Below, piece by piece: positions 37,590 through 45,769 of a stretch of DNA of 64,000 nt (position 1 is the stretch's first letter; the number at the start of each line of letters is the position of its first letter). Position numbers and translations under genes: made by a program. The DNA is from Microbacterium sp. AZCO (GTDB lineage: Bacteria; Actinomycetota; Actinomycetes; Actinomycetales; Microbacteriaceae): positions 2,046,001 to 2,110,000 of the forward strand of contig NZ_CP154857.1 of NCBI RefSeq assembly GCF_039614715.1, in the 5' to 3' direction. Below the pieces are notes generated by a model. It was not told the DNA's origin. It did not search any database and saw only the letters and a list, made by a program, of their open reading frames with translations.

Positions 37590-38477
37590 TCACAGTGTCG
37601 CCGCGAACTCCTTGAACCAGGGTCGCAAGTCGGGCCCGAGATCTTCCCGATCGGCGGCGAGTTGCACGATGGCCTTGATGTAGTCCAGCCTATCGCCGGT
37701 GTCGTACCGACGACCCCGGAAAACCACGCCGTACACGCCGGGACCGTCCGAATCGGCCGCGAGCTCCTGCAGCGCGTCGGTCAGCTGGATCTCGCCGCCC
37801 TTGCCGGGCTGGGTGCGCTCCAGGATGTCGAAGACGCCGGGGCCGAGCACGTAGCGGCCGATGACGGCGAGGTTGGAGGGCGCATCCTCCGCCTTCGGCT
37901 TCTCCACGAGTCCCGTCACCTTCACGACGCCGTCTTCGCCGGTCTCCTCGACGGCCGCCGCGCCGTACATGTGGATGTGGGCGGGGTCGACCTCCATGAG
38001 GGCGACGATCGCGGCGCCGGTCCGCTCGTGCTCGGCGAGCATCTTCGTCAGGAGCGGGTCGCGCTCGTCGATGAGGTCGTCGCCGAGGAGCACCGCGAAG
38101 GGGTTGTCGCCGACGTGCGAGCGGGCGCGCAGCACGGCGTGGCCCAGCCCCTTCGGCTCGCCCTGACGGACGAAGTGGATGTCGGCGAGGTCGCTCGACC
38201 GCTTCACCTTCTCGAGCTTGTCGGTGTCGCCCTTCTTCTCGAGATTGGTCTCGAGCTCGGGCACGGAGTCGAAGTGGTTCGACAGCGCGTTCTTGTTGCG
38301 ACCGATGATGATGAGGATGTCTCCGATGCCGGCCTGCGTCGCCTCCTCGACGACGTACTGGATAGCCGGCTTGTCGACGACCGGCAGCATCTCTTTCGGC
38401 ATGGCCTTGGTGGCGGGCAGGAAGCGCGTGCCGAGACCGGCCGCCGGGATCACCGCTTTGAAGGGCTTGTGAGGCAT
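37590..38477 (-). CDS. galU: UTP-glucose-1-phosphate uridylyltransferase
   Basis: A 295-residue nucleotidyltransferase that makes UDP-glucose for cell-wall glycans and other polymers. The signature AVIPAAGLGTRFLPATKAMPKEMLP (residues 9-33 region) holds the nucleotide loop, followed by VVDKPAIQYVVEEA, LLGDDLIDE near residue 130 and VTGLVEKPK near residue 185. Normal length. TAGGAT lies 6 nt before the ATG with no ribosome-binding site. It is divergent from the 5-formyl-THF cyclo-ligase gene, with only 83 bp between the two starts. Confidence 0.96.
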   Translation of the reverse strand: MPHKPFKAVIPAAGLGTRFLPATKAMPKEMLPVVDKPAIQYVVEEATQAGIGDILIIIGRNKNALSNHFDSVPELETNLEKKGDTDKLEKVKRSSDLADIHFVRQGEPKGLGHAVLRARSHVGDNPFAVLLGDDLIDERDPLLTKMLAEHERTGAAIVALMEVDPAHIHMYGAAAVEETGEDGVVKVTGLVEKPKAEDAPSNLAVIGRYVLGPGVFDILERTQPGKGGEIQLTDALQELAADSDGPGVYGVVFRGRRYDTGDRLDYIKAIVQLAADREDLGPDLRPWFKEFAATL

Positions 38478-38560
38478 CCCCCGATCCTACTCAGGGCCCC
38501 GACAGAGCCCGGGAGGGCTTGCGAATCCCGCACCCCGTGTGCCCGCCTACAATCGACACC

Positions 38561-39157
38561 ATGTCCGACGCGATCGCCGACGCCAAGCGCGCGCTCCGCG
38601 CGGAGCTGCGCGAGCGTCGGCAGTGCATGTCGGAATCGGCTCGGGATGCCGCGGCCCGCGGCATCGCCGCGCAGCTCGACGCGCTCGTGGCGAGTGTCGG
38701 CGCACGCTCGATCTCGTGCTTCCTGTCGACCTCGACCGAGCCCGGCACGCGCGACTTCGTCGATGCCGCCGTGGCGCGCGGCATCCGGGTCCTCCTTCCG
38801 ATCACGCGCAACGACGGGCTGCTCGACTGGGCCGTCGCGACGCCCGGCGGCGAGATCACCGAGGGCAGCCTCGGGCTCCCCGAGCCCGTCGGCGAGCTGC
38901 TCGGTCCGATCGCCGTCAACGACGTCGACCTGCTCGTCATCCCCGCCGCGGCCGTCGACCGATCGGGCATGCGGATGGGATGGGGCCGCGGCTTCTTCGA
39001 CAAGACGCTCGGCTCGATGGAGCGCTGCCCTCCCGTGTACGCCGTCATCTACGACAGCGAGCTCCTCGACGAGGTTCCGCGCGATGTCCACGACCAGCCC
39101 GTCACGGGAGTCGTGACCCCCACTCAGACCCTCGTCCTCTCGCCCGCGCGGCGCTGA
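38561..39157 (+). CDS. 5-formyltetrahydrofolate cyclo-ligase
   Basis: A 198-residue enzyme converting 5-formyl-THF to 5,10-methenyl-THF with ATP. The family motifs are KRALRAELRERR at the N-terminus, the substrate strand LLPITRNDGLLDWAV near residue 83, and the nucleotide loop DRSGMRMGWGRGFFDKTL near residue 132. The terminal TPTQTLVLS strand is also standard. TACAAT lies 7 nt before the ATG (leaderless type). It heads a short plus-strand run with fmdB-like and mscL genes, the conserved actinobacterial order. Confidence 0.94.
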   Translation: MSDAIADAKRALRAELRERRQCMSESARDAAARGIAAQLDALVASVGARSISCFLSTSTEPGTRDFVDAAVARGIRVLLPITRNDGLLDWAVATPGGEITEGSLGLPEPVGELLGPIAVNDVDLLVIPAAAVDRSGMRMGWGRGFFDKTLGSMERCPPVYAVIYDSELLDEVPRDVHDQPVTGVVTPTQTLVLSPARR

Positions 39158-39171
39158 CCCGAGAAAGCACC

Positions 39172-39462
39172 ATGCCGACCTACGCCTACGCCTGCAAGCA
39201 GTGCGGACACCGCTTCGACGCCGTCCAGTCCTTCGCGGACCCCGCCCTCACCGAGTGCCCCGAGTGCGGCGGCCAGCTCCGCAAGGAGTACGGCTCGATC
39301 GGCGTCACCTTCAACGGCTCGGGCTTCTACCGCACCGATTCGCGCAGCACGCCGAAGGAGTCGTCCGGCTCGTCGTCGACCTCGTCGTCGGGTGGCGACT
39401 CCTCCTCATCTTCGACAGGATCGAAGTCGGAGGCGAAGGCCTCGCCCGCCGCTGCGGGGTAG
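39172..39462 (+). CDS. FmdB-family zinc ribbon protein
   Basis: A 96-residue putative regulatory protein with an N-terminal zinc ribbon: YACKQCGH at residues 5-12 and CPECGG near residue 31, the two Cys-x2-Cys pairs expected. The C-terminal third is low-complexity serine/glycine/lysine (SSGSSSTSSSGG), presumably flexible. The function of this family is unclear; it is co-conserved with the preceding cyclo-ligase and mscL. It starts 14 nt after the cyclo-ligase stop, with GAGAAAG as a weak ribosome-binding site. Confidence 0.92.
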   Translation: MPTYAYACKQCGHRFDAVQSFADPALTECPECGGQLRKEYGSIGVTFNGSGFYRTDSRSTPKESSGSSSTSSSGGDSSSSSTGSKSEAKASPAAAG

Positions 39463-39497
39463 GGCCGGCGGAAGCCGGAGACAGTGAGGGGCATCAC

Positions 39498-39920
39498 GTG
39501 ATCAAGGGCTTCAAGGAGTTCATCCTCCGCGGAAACGTCATCGACCTCGCGGTCGCCGTCGTCATCGGCGCGGCATTCACGGGCATCGTGAACGCGATCG
39601 TCGCCGGGCTCATCAATCCTCTGATCGCTCTCGTCTTCCAGGCCGACAGCCTCAACAGTCTCGTCTGGAAGGTGCCCACGCTGACGGGCGGCACGACGAT
39701 CTTCAGCTGGGGTTTGATCGTGGGCGCGATCATCAACTTCGTCGCCGTCGCGGTCGTCGTCTACTTCGTGTTCGTCTACCCGATGAACCGTCTGAAGGAG
39801 CGCCAGGAGGCGCGTCGCGGCATCGGCGAGCCCGACGAGCCGTCGCTGCCGACCGAGCAGGAGCTGCTCATCCAGATCCGCGACCTGCTCGAGAAGCAGT
39901 CCCCGACGCCCCGGGCGTAG
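39498..39920 (+). CDS. mscL: Large-conductance mechanosensitive channel
   Basis: A 140-residue MscL that opens under hypo-osmotic membrane tension. The N-terminal amphipathic helix and TM1 read KGFKEFILRGNVIDLAVAVV then IGAAFTGIVNAIV, with the gate region. TM2 is SWGLIVGAIINFVAVAVVVYFVF, and the C-terminal helix (LLIQIRDLLEKQ) forms the cytoplasmic bundle. The GTG start has GAGGGG 6 nt upstream. It is the last gene of the cyclo-ligase-fmdB-mscL run, separated by 35 nt. Confidence 0.96.
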   Translation: MIKGFKEFILRGNVIDLAVAVVIGAAFTGIVNAIVAGLINPLIALVFQADSLNSLVWKVPTLTGGTTIFSWGLIVGAIINFVAVAVVVYFVFVYPMNRLKERQEARRGIGEPDEPSLPTEQELLIQIRDLLEKQSPTPRA

Positions 39921-39925
39921 CCGCG

Positions 39926-40117
39926 TCAGTAGTGCGGCGGGACATCCCGGCGCAGGCGCTCGTCGTTCGGGCCCTGATCGGTTCGGGATGCCTCGGCCGC
40001 GGCATCCATCGACTCGTCGGCGGGCACCGGCTCGGCGCTCGTGTCGGGCGCGGGCGTCAGCTTCGCGCGGCGGGCGCCGGGCACTCGCTCGACCCGCTGG
40101 CGGTCACTCGATGACAT
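39926..40117 (-). CDS. Small protein overlapping the helicase-nuclease gene end
   Basis: A 63-residue polar protein, MSSSDRQRVERVPGARRAKL, with an acidic proline-rich middle and the tail NDERLRRDVPPHY. It overlaps the stop of the upstream helicase-like gene by 14 nt. The NDERL..D.PPH tail is one I associate with short proteins in Microbacteriaceae, but I cannot name a family. Tight overlap implies translational coupling, so it may act with the helicase-like protein. It converges on mscL with a 5-nt gap. Confidence 0.6.
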   Translation of the reverse strand: MSSSDRQRVERVPGARRAKLTPAPDTSAEPVPADESMDAAAEASRTDQGPNDERLRRDVPPHY

Positions 40118-43100
40118 CGAACGGCTGCGTGTCGGCCTGAGCCGACGCGGCTTCGGGCGCGACGCCCAGGAGCGCGGCGATGCGCGCCGCGACACCGGCG
40201 GGGTCGCTGTAGAGATCGAACGCGTGCACGCGCACATAGTGCCAGCCGAGGCGCCGCAGAATCTGCGGCCGCAGGCGGAGGGACTCGCGCAGCGACTCGC
40301 CGATCGTCTCGGGGTCGCTCTCGGCGACGACGGCCTTGCCGTCGTACTGGGCGACGAGGGGCAGGATGCCGCGGTAGTGCACGTCGACCGAGACGCCGAG
40401 CGCGCGCAGCTCGTGCGCGAGCGAGCGCGTGAGCGGGTCGGCGAGATCTTCCAGCCGGGCTTCGCGGGAACGCGCGGCGACGCCGCCGAGGACGCCCATG
40501 AGGGTCGCGGCGCCGTAGTCGAGCCGCCCGTCGTCGAACGCCGAGGGCCGGATCGACGACACGATGACCATCGAGCGCCGAGCGCGTGTCATCCCGACCG
40601 TGAGGAGGCGGTCGCCGTCGGGGGTCGACAGGTCGCCGAAGTCGCTGAGCACGCGGCCGTGGCGTGTGAGGCCGAAGCCGAGCGAGAAGATCACGCGGTC
40701 GCGGCTCTCGGCGACCGACTCCTCGAGGGTGAGGACGGCGAACGGTTCGGCGGTGTCCCGCGAGACGAAGTCGGCGACGTCGGAGCGGCCGGCGAACGCC
40801 GCGTCGACCGCGGCCCGCACGCGCTCGGCGTGCTTGGCGCTCGCGGTCACGACCATGAGCGACTCCGAGCCCCGGTTGACGGCGTGCTCGACGACGAGCG
40901 TCACGACCCGGTTCACCTCGGCGTCGGGGCTCTCGACGGCTCCCGTGACGGGATCGGGGGCGCCGTGGCCGCCCTCGACGTAGTCGACGCTCAGGCTTCC
41001 GCGCCCGAGGTACGAGCCCGCCCAGGGGAACGAGACGAGCTCTCCCCCGTAGAACGCGTCGTTGACGAGCTGCGCGAGGTCTTCGCCGCCGGCCCGGTAG
41101 CTGCGCGTGAGCGTCTCGACGGGGAGCAGCTCGGCGAGGCGCTCGAAGACGCTCGTCTCGTCGAAGGGCTCGTCCTCCGGATCGTCGGGCGGTGATCCCG
41201 CCGCGACGCGGAACGGCGTCGGCTTCTGGGTGACGGGGTCGCCGAAGACGACGATCTGCCGGGCGCGCCGCAGGGCCGGCACGGATTCCGCGAGGCACAG
41301 CGCACCCGCGTCGGCGATGACGACGACGTCGAACGACGGCTCGTCGGGGATCGCGGGCACGTCATAGGGAGACGCCAGCCACACCGGCGCGAGGGTGCGC
41401 AGGAGCGCGGGCGCAGCGGCGGTGAGGGCCGCGGCATCCATCACCCCCTCTTTGAGGGCCTGCTTGAGGCGGGCCGCCTCGTCCGCGTGATCCACGATGC
41501 CGATGCGCCACTGCGTCGCCAGCTGGGCGGCGAGCAGGGGGCCGGATGCCGCGGCATGCGCCTCGTCGACGAGACGGAAGTCGCGCTCCAGTCGGTCGAC
41601 GACGGCGGTGTTGGCGCCGAGGAGGGCCCGGTCGCTGCGCAGCAGGTGCTCGAGCGCCGACTGCCACCACGCGAACTCGAGCTCGGCGCCGACACGGTCT
41701 TCGGGCACATGCCGCACCGACAGCTCGATGAGCAGCGGCTCGAGGCCGAGGGCAGCAAGCTCCGTGCGCAGGGTCGCGCGCTCGACGAGGTTGTCGAACA
41801 CCTCGGACTCGGCGGCGAGACCCGCGAGCGTACGCACGAGCTCGGGGATCGGGATCGTGGCCAGGCGGTCGGACGGCGACCGGCGCAGGATGGTGTCGAG
41901 CTCGCCGAGGTCGGCTTCGACGCGCTGCCACGCGACGTGCACGTCGGACAGGCCGAGAGGCACCTCGGGGACGACCCCCACGTCGACGTGCCGCTGCCAC
42001 TCGGCGCGCTGCTGCCGCACCCGCGTGAGCCCCTCGTGCATGTCGGCGATGTGCACGCCGGGGCGCACGTACTCCTTCGAGAGGCGGCGCAGATGGCGGC
42101 GGCGCGTGCCGCTCATCTCGGGCGCGTCGCGACGGGTGCCGTGCGCCTGGATGAGCTCGTCGAGCGGACGCTCGAACACGGTCGGGCTGAACTTGTCGAG
42201 CGAGTCGCGGATGCCCTGCAGGAGGCGCAGGTACTCGCCGAGCTCGGTGATCGTGCGGAAGGGGCGCATGCGGGTCTGCGCGATGAGCTCGTACGAGCGC
42301 TCGAGCAGGTTCGGCAGGGTCTGCCGGTGCAGGTTCGCCGCGAGCCCGTGCGCCGAGCGCGCCTGCTCGGTCGTCGCGAACGTCACGCCGTACCAGGGCG
42401 ACTCGCCCGGTCCGACCCGGAACTCGCCGAGCCGCGCGGCGGCGGCGAGCTTGGCCGCGGCCTCCTTACGGCTCGACGCGAGCTTCTCGAGGGTCGCGAT
42501 GTCGAAGCGGGCGGCCGTCTCGGGGGCGGGATGCTGCGTCGTGATCGTCGCGAGGCGGCGGAGGATGTCGAGCATCGACACGTCGAGGCCGGGATGCCGG
42601 CGCGTCACCGCGCCGCGGTAGTCGCGGAGCACGCCGCGCAGACGCACGAGCGCGTCGTCGATGTCGGAGACCTTGGGCTGCTCGGCCTTCTCGTTTCGGC
42701 CGATCGCGCGGATGAGGTCGCGCTGCAGGTCGCGGGGCGAGACGGCGAGTCCGCCGAGGCCGATCCCCGCGAGCCGGTGCCGCACGCCCTCGAGCGTCGA
42801 GCGGCGAGCGCTCACGACGAGGACGCGCTTGCCGTCGTGCACGAGCCGGCCGATCGCGTTGATGACGGTCTGGGTGCCGCCCGTGCCGGGCAGGGTGTGC
42901 ACCGCAAGCGACTGGCCGTCGGCGATGCGCGACAGCACGCGCTCCTGCTCGGCATCCGCGTCGAGGAGGAGGGTGTCGGATGCCGGAGCCCGGTCGTCGG
43001 GGCTCGTCCACGGCGGGGTGTCCCGGCGGATCGCGAGCCGCTCACGGTCGTCGGCGTGACCCGCGAGTGCATTGAGGATCGTGTGATCGAGGTCGGCCGC

Positions 43101-43826
43101 ATCGCGGGCCATCGCCGCGCCGACGTCGGCGAAGCTCGAGACGACGAGCCGCGGCGTGACGGTGAACGTGTCGACCGCCGTCGTGAGCGCGCGCAGATGA
43201 TCGATGACGGGCTGCGGCTTGAAGACGCCCGCGTCATACGCGAGCGAGGCGAGCGCCACGCCGTCGACCTCGATGCCGAAGTGCGTGCGCAGCGCACGCA
43301 CGAGCTCGGGGTTGACGGTGAACGAGCCGTGCAGCTTCAGTTCGAAGTCGCGGTGGTGGCGGCGGATCGCCAGCGGCCGCAGGAGCACGGGCGCCGTGCA
43401 CGACATCCCTCCGACACGCCACGTCGCGAGGCCCACTCCGAGCCGCACGGCATCCAGGCCGCGCGCGGTGCGCAGCTCGACGTTCTTGGTCGTCAGCCGC
43501 TCGGCGGCGAGTCGCGCGTTGCGCAGGGCCACCTCGTCGCGGAAGAGGTTCGAGAGGAGGGTGGAGCGCCCGGTGATGAACTGCGGGAGGCTCCCGGGAT
43601 GCGCCTTCGTGATCTCGATGCCCGCGTCTGTGACGTCGATGTAGTGCAGAAGCGTCGACCGGCCGCCGAGCAGCGCGATCTCGCGTCGCAGGCGGTCTCG
43701 CTCGGACTGCGCGATGTGCACGACGGTCACCCCCGGTTCCGCGACTCCGAGGTCACCGGGGGTCACGGGTGCCGCGGGCACGGGATCCTCCGCGCCGACA
43801 ACGGCGCTTCCTTCTGCTCGCCACAC
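40104..43826 (-). CDS. SF1 helicase-like protein with C-terminal MTES_1575-type nuclease domain
   Basis: A 1240-residue protein. Residues 1-240 form an N-terminal domain; 295-840 and 850-1110 resemble a split SF1 DNA/RNA helicase; 1130-1230 resemble an MTES_1575/DUF559-type restriction-endonuclease fold (LVAQYDGKAVVAESDPE). Helicase motifs are recognisable but altered. Walker A reads PGTGGTQT (residues 313-320, the lysine position is Gly317); the Walker B region reads VVIADAGAL (Asp839) without the usual DE pair. GDPVTQKP, SYRAGGEDLAQLV and VGMTRARRSMVIV resemble motifs III, IV and VI. The GTG start has TACCCT 7 nt upstream. It may bind DNA without ATP hydrolysis. Confidence 0.85.
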   Translation of the reverse strand: MWRAEGSAVVGAEDPVPAAPVTPGDLGVAEPGVTVVHIAQSERDRLRREIALLGGRSTLLHYIDVTDAGIEITKAHPGSLPQFITGRSTLLSNLFRDEVALRNARLAAERLTTKNVELRTARGLDAVRLGVGLATWRVGGMSCTAPVLLRPLAIRRHHRDFELKLHGSFTVNPELVRALRTHFGIEVDGVALASLAYDAGVFKPQPVIDHLRALTTAVDTFTVTPRLVVSSFADVGAAMARDAADLDHTILNALAGHADDRERLAIRRDTPPWTSPDDRAPASDTLLLDADAEQERVLSRIADGQSLAVHTLPGTGGTQTVINAIGRLVHDGKRVLVVSARRSTLEGVRHRLAGIGLGGLAVSPRDLQRDLIRAIGRNEKAEQPKVSDIDDALVRLRGVLRDYRGAVTRRHPGLDVSMLDILRRLATITTQHPAPETAARFDIATLEKLASSRKEAAAKLAAAARLGEFRVGPGESPWYGVTFATTEQARSAHGLAANLHRQTLPNLLERSYELIAQTRMRPFRTITELGEYLRLLQGIRDSLDKFSPTVFERPLDELIQAHGTRRDAPEMSGTRRRHLRRLSKEYVRPGVHIADMHEGLTRVRQQRAEWQRHVDVGVVPEVPLGLSDVHVAWQRVEADLGELDTILRRSPSDRLATIPIPELVRTLAGLAAESEVFDNLVERATLRTELAALGLEPLLIELSVRHVPEDRVGAELEFAWWQSALEHLLRSDRALLGANTAVVDRLERDFRLVDEAHAAASGPLLAAQLATQWRIGIVDHADEAARLKQALKEGVMDAAALTAAAPALLRTLAPVWLASPYDVPAIPDEPSFDVVVIADAGALCLAESVPALRRARQIVVFGDPVTQKPTPFRVAAGSPPDDPEDEPFDETSVFERLAELLPVETLTRSYRAGGEDLAQLVNDAFYGGELVSFPWAGSYLGRGSLSVDYVEGGHGAPDPVTGAVESPDAEVNRVVTLVVEHAVNRGSESLMVVTASAKHAERVRAAVDAAFAGRSDVADFVSRDTAEPFAVLTLEESVAESRDRVIFSLGFGLTRHGRVLSDFGDLSTPDGDRLLTVGMTRARRSMVIVSSIRPSAFDDGRLDYGAATLMGVLGGVAARSREARLEDLADPLTRSLAHELRALGVSVDVHYRGILPLVAQYDGKAVVAESDPETIGESLRESLRLRPQILRRLGWHYVRVHAFDLYSDPAGVAARIAALLGVAPEAASAQADTQPFDVIE

Positions 43827-44001
43827 ACGTGCCAGGGTATGCGCCCGGTGGGGTGCGACAGGACATCCCCGTCCGAGTTTCGCCGTATTGCCGACACGCC
43901 GAGTGATCAGCCGTTCCTCCCCAGGCGGTCGGATCGGGATGCTGTGCACAGCCTGCGCGGCCGCCCGCGGGCGCGTCGCCGGGCGGCGGGAGGATGGTCG
44001 C

Positions 44002-44610
44002 ATGACCGACATCACGTTCCGCGTGCACCCCTCCCCCGTCGGAGAGATCCTCATCGTCGCGACCCCCGAAGGCCTTGTGACACTCCACCCGTTCGAGGGC
44101 CCGCTCGACGCCGAGCTGGCGCGCGTCGCGACGATGCTGCACGCGCTCCCCGTCCCCGACGACGAGGCCGGCGGCGATGTCGACCGCCAGCTCGACGAGT
44201 ACTTCGAAGGTGAGCGCCGCGACTTCGACGTCGAGCTCGACTGGCGACTCGTCAACGGCTTCCGCCGCGACGCGCTCGAGGCCGTGCGCCACATCCCCTA
44301 CGCCGAGACCGCCGGGTACGGCGAGGTCGCGATCGCGGCCGGCAGTCCGGGGGCGGCCCGCGCGGTCGGCACGGCGTGCGCGACGACGCCGTTCTCGATC
44401 GTCGTGCCCGTGCACCGCGTCGTGCGTGCCGACGGGTCGCTCGGCGAGTACGGCGGACGACCGGAGCTGAAGCGCTTCCTGCTTGACCTCGAACGCGAGA
44501 CGGCCGGCGAGCTGACGGTGGCGATTCCACCGGCGCCGGTCGGCGCGTCGGCGTCTGCTGACGACCTCGACTCCGAGCCCGTCGGCGCTCCCCAGGCCGC
44601 GGACGAGTAG
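44002..44610 (+). CDS. Alkyltransferase-like protein (MGMT/Ogt fold without catalytic cysteine)
   Basis: A 202-residue homologue of O6-alkylguanine-DNA alkyltransferase. The N-terminal domain includes VHPSPVGEILIVATPEGLVTL; the C-terminal DNA-binding domain has FRRDALEAVRHIPYAETAGYGEVA with the winged-helix arginine region, AVGTACATTPFSIVVPVHRVV, and LGEYGGRPELKRFLL. The reactive-site motif, normally PCHRV, is PVHRV with Val137 in place of cysteine, so direct alkyl transfer is not expected. Cysteine-free relatives (ATL proteins) bind alkylated guanine and hand it to repair. It has an extra 30-residue acidic tail. Divergent from the helicase-nuclease gene by 175 bp. Confidence 0.85.
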   Translation: MTDITFRVHPSPVGEILIVATPEGLVTLHPFEGPLDAELARVATMLHALPVPDDEAGGDVDRQLDEYFEGERRDFDVELDWRLVNGFRRDALEAVRHIPYAETAGYGEVAIAAGSPGAARAVGTACATTPFSIVVPVHRVVRADGSLGEYGGRPELKRFLLDLERETAGELTVAIPPAPVGASASADDLDSEPVGAPQAADE

Positions 44611-44626
44611 GCCGTCCGCGCGGCGC

Positions 44627-44660
44627 GCCCCGGCCGGATCCACCCGAGTCCGGCCGGGGC
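44627..44660 (+). terminator. Hairpin after the alkyltransferase-like gene
   Basis: GCCCCGGCCGGA and TCCGGCCGGGGC form a perfect 12-bp stem with a 10-nt loop, 16 nt after the stop codon. There is no T-run. Confidence 0.7.
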
Positions 44661-44826
44661 GGGGCTGTCCACGCTCGAGCCTTTCGAGCCCGCGGCGTGG
44701 TCCCCGTGCGAGCCCGCCGGCCGGCCGTTGCGCCCGAGCCCCCGGCGCCGTGCACCGCCGGTGATAAAGTCGACGCCTACGAATCGCGGACGGCGTCGTC
44801 GCCGTCACCCCGGAAGCAGGTTGTGC

Positions 44827-45678
44827 GTGGTCGCACCCGTGGGCTCGAAATCGGACTCCCAGCTCATGGAGCGTGCGGTGGGCGATCTCGTGCGCCGCAC
44901 CCGCTTCCCCGTCGCGTTCGGCGGCTTCGCGCGCGACGACGCGATCCACGTCAGCGCCGTCGCCGGCGCTCGCACGCGCAGCCTCGAGGGGCTCGTCGTC
45001 CACGCCGGCCGGGGCCTCGGCGGTCGTGCCCTCCTCGAACGTCGTGCCCGCCTCGCCGTCGACTACCGCTCCGCCCGCGGCATCACCCACGACTACGACG
45101 GCGCCGTGCTCGGCGAGGGCATCGCGACCCTCATCGCCGTGCCCATCGTCGTCGGGGAGAGCACGCGCGGCGTCGTCTACTGCGGCTCGTGGTCGGCCGC
45201 GCCGGTCGACGACGCCATCGCCGCGCCCGCCTTCCGCATCGCCGACGAACTCGCGACCGAGCTGCGGGTGCGCGACGAGGTCGACCGGAGGCTTCACGCC
45301 GCACCCGCCCCGACGCCCGCCGCGGTCACGACCGCCGCCCGCGAGGAGCTGCGCGAGACGTACGCCGAGCTGCGCAGCATCGCGGCGACGGTCGAGGATG
45401 CCGGCATCCGTGAGCGCCTGCACCGCATCGAGCATCGCCTCGCGGCCCTCTCGTCCGACGGCGACGGGAGCCTCGAGCTCGACGTGCGGCTCGCTCCGCG
45501 TGAGATCGACGTGCTCGCGTGTGCGGCGCTCGGCGCGACGAATGCCGAGATCGGCGCGACTCTTTCGCTCAAGGAGATGACCGTCAAGTCGTATCTGCAG
45601 TCGGCGATGGCGAAACTCGACGTGTCCACACGCCATGCCGCCGTGGCGAAAGCCCGCCGCGCCGGACTTCTCGCCTGA
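44827..45678 (+). CDS. GAF-domain LuxR-type transcriptional regulator
   Basis: A 283-residue regulator with a GAF-like sensory domain (about residues 10-150, with GRGLGGRALLERRARLAV and the GIATLIAVPIVVGESTRGVVYCG strand) and a C-terminal LuxR helix-turn-helix (about 222-280: LAPREIDVLACAALGATNAEIG, then LKEMTVKSYLQSAMAKLDV). Between them lies a helical, coiled-coil-like linker. The start is uncertain: the GTG at 44827 has AGG 6 nt upstream and a TTG at 44821 is also in frame. The GAF core lacks obvious haem or metal ligands; the signal is unknown. Confidence 0.85.
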   Translation: MVAPVGSKSDSQLMERAVGDLVRRTRFPVAFGGFARDDAIHVSAVAGARTRSLEGLVVHAGRGLGGRALLERRARLAVDYRSARGITHDYDGAVLGEGIATLIAVPIVVGESTRGVVYCGSWSAAPVDDAIAAPAFRIADELATELRVRDEVDRRLHAAPAPTPAAVTTAAREELRETYAELRSIAATVEDAGIRERLHRIEHRLAALSSDGDGSLELDVRLAPREIDVLACAALGATNAEIGATLSLKEMTVKSYLQSAMAKLDVSTRHAAVAKARRAGLLA

Positions 45679-45769
45679 ATCGAATCCGCATTCACGGGAA
45701 GAATCGGAATTCCCCCAGCATCCACCGCTCAGATAGTGCGGAATGTGCGATCGGCGTAATGTCGCATTC

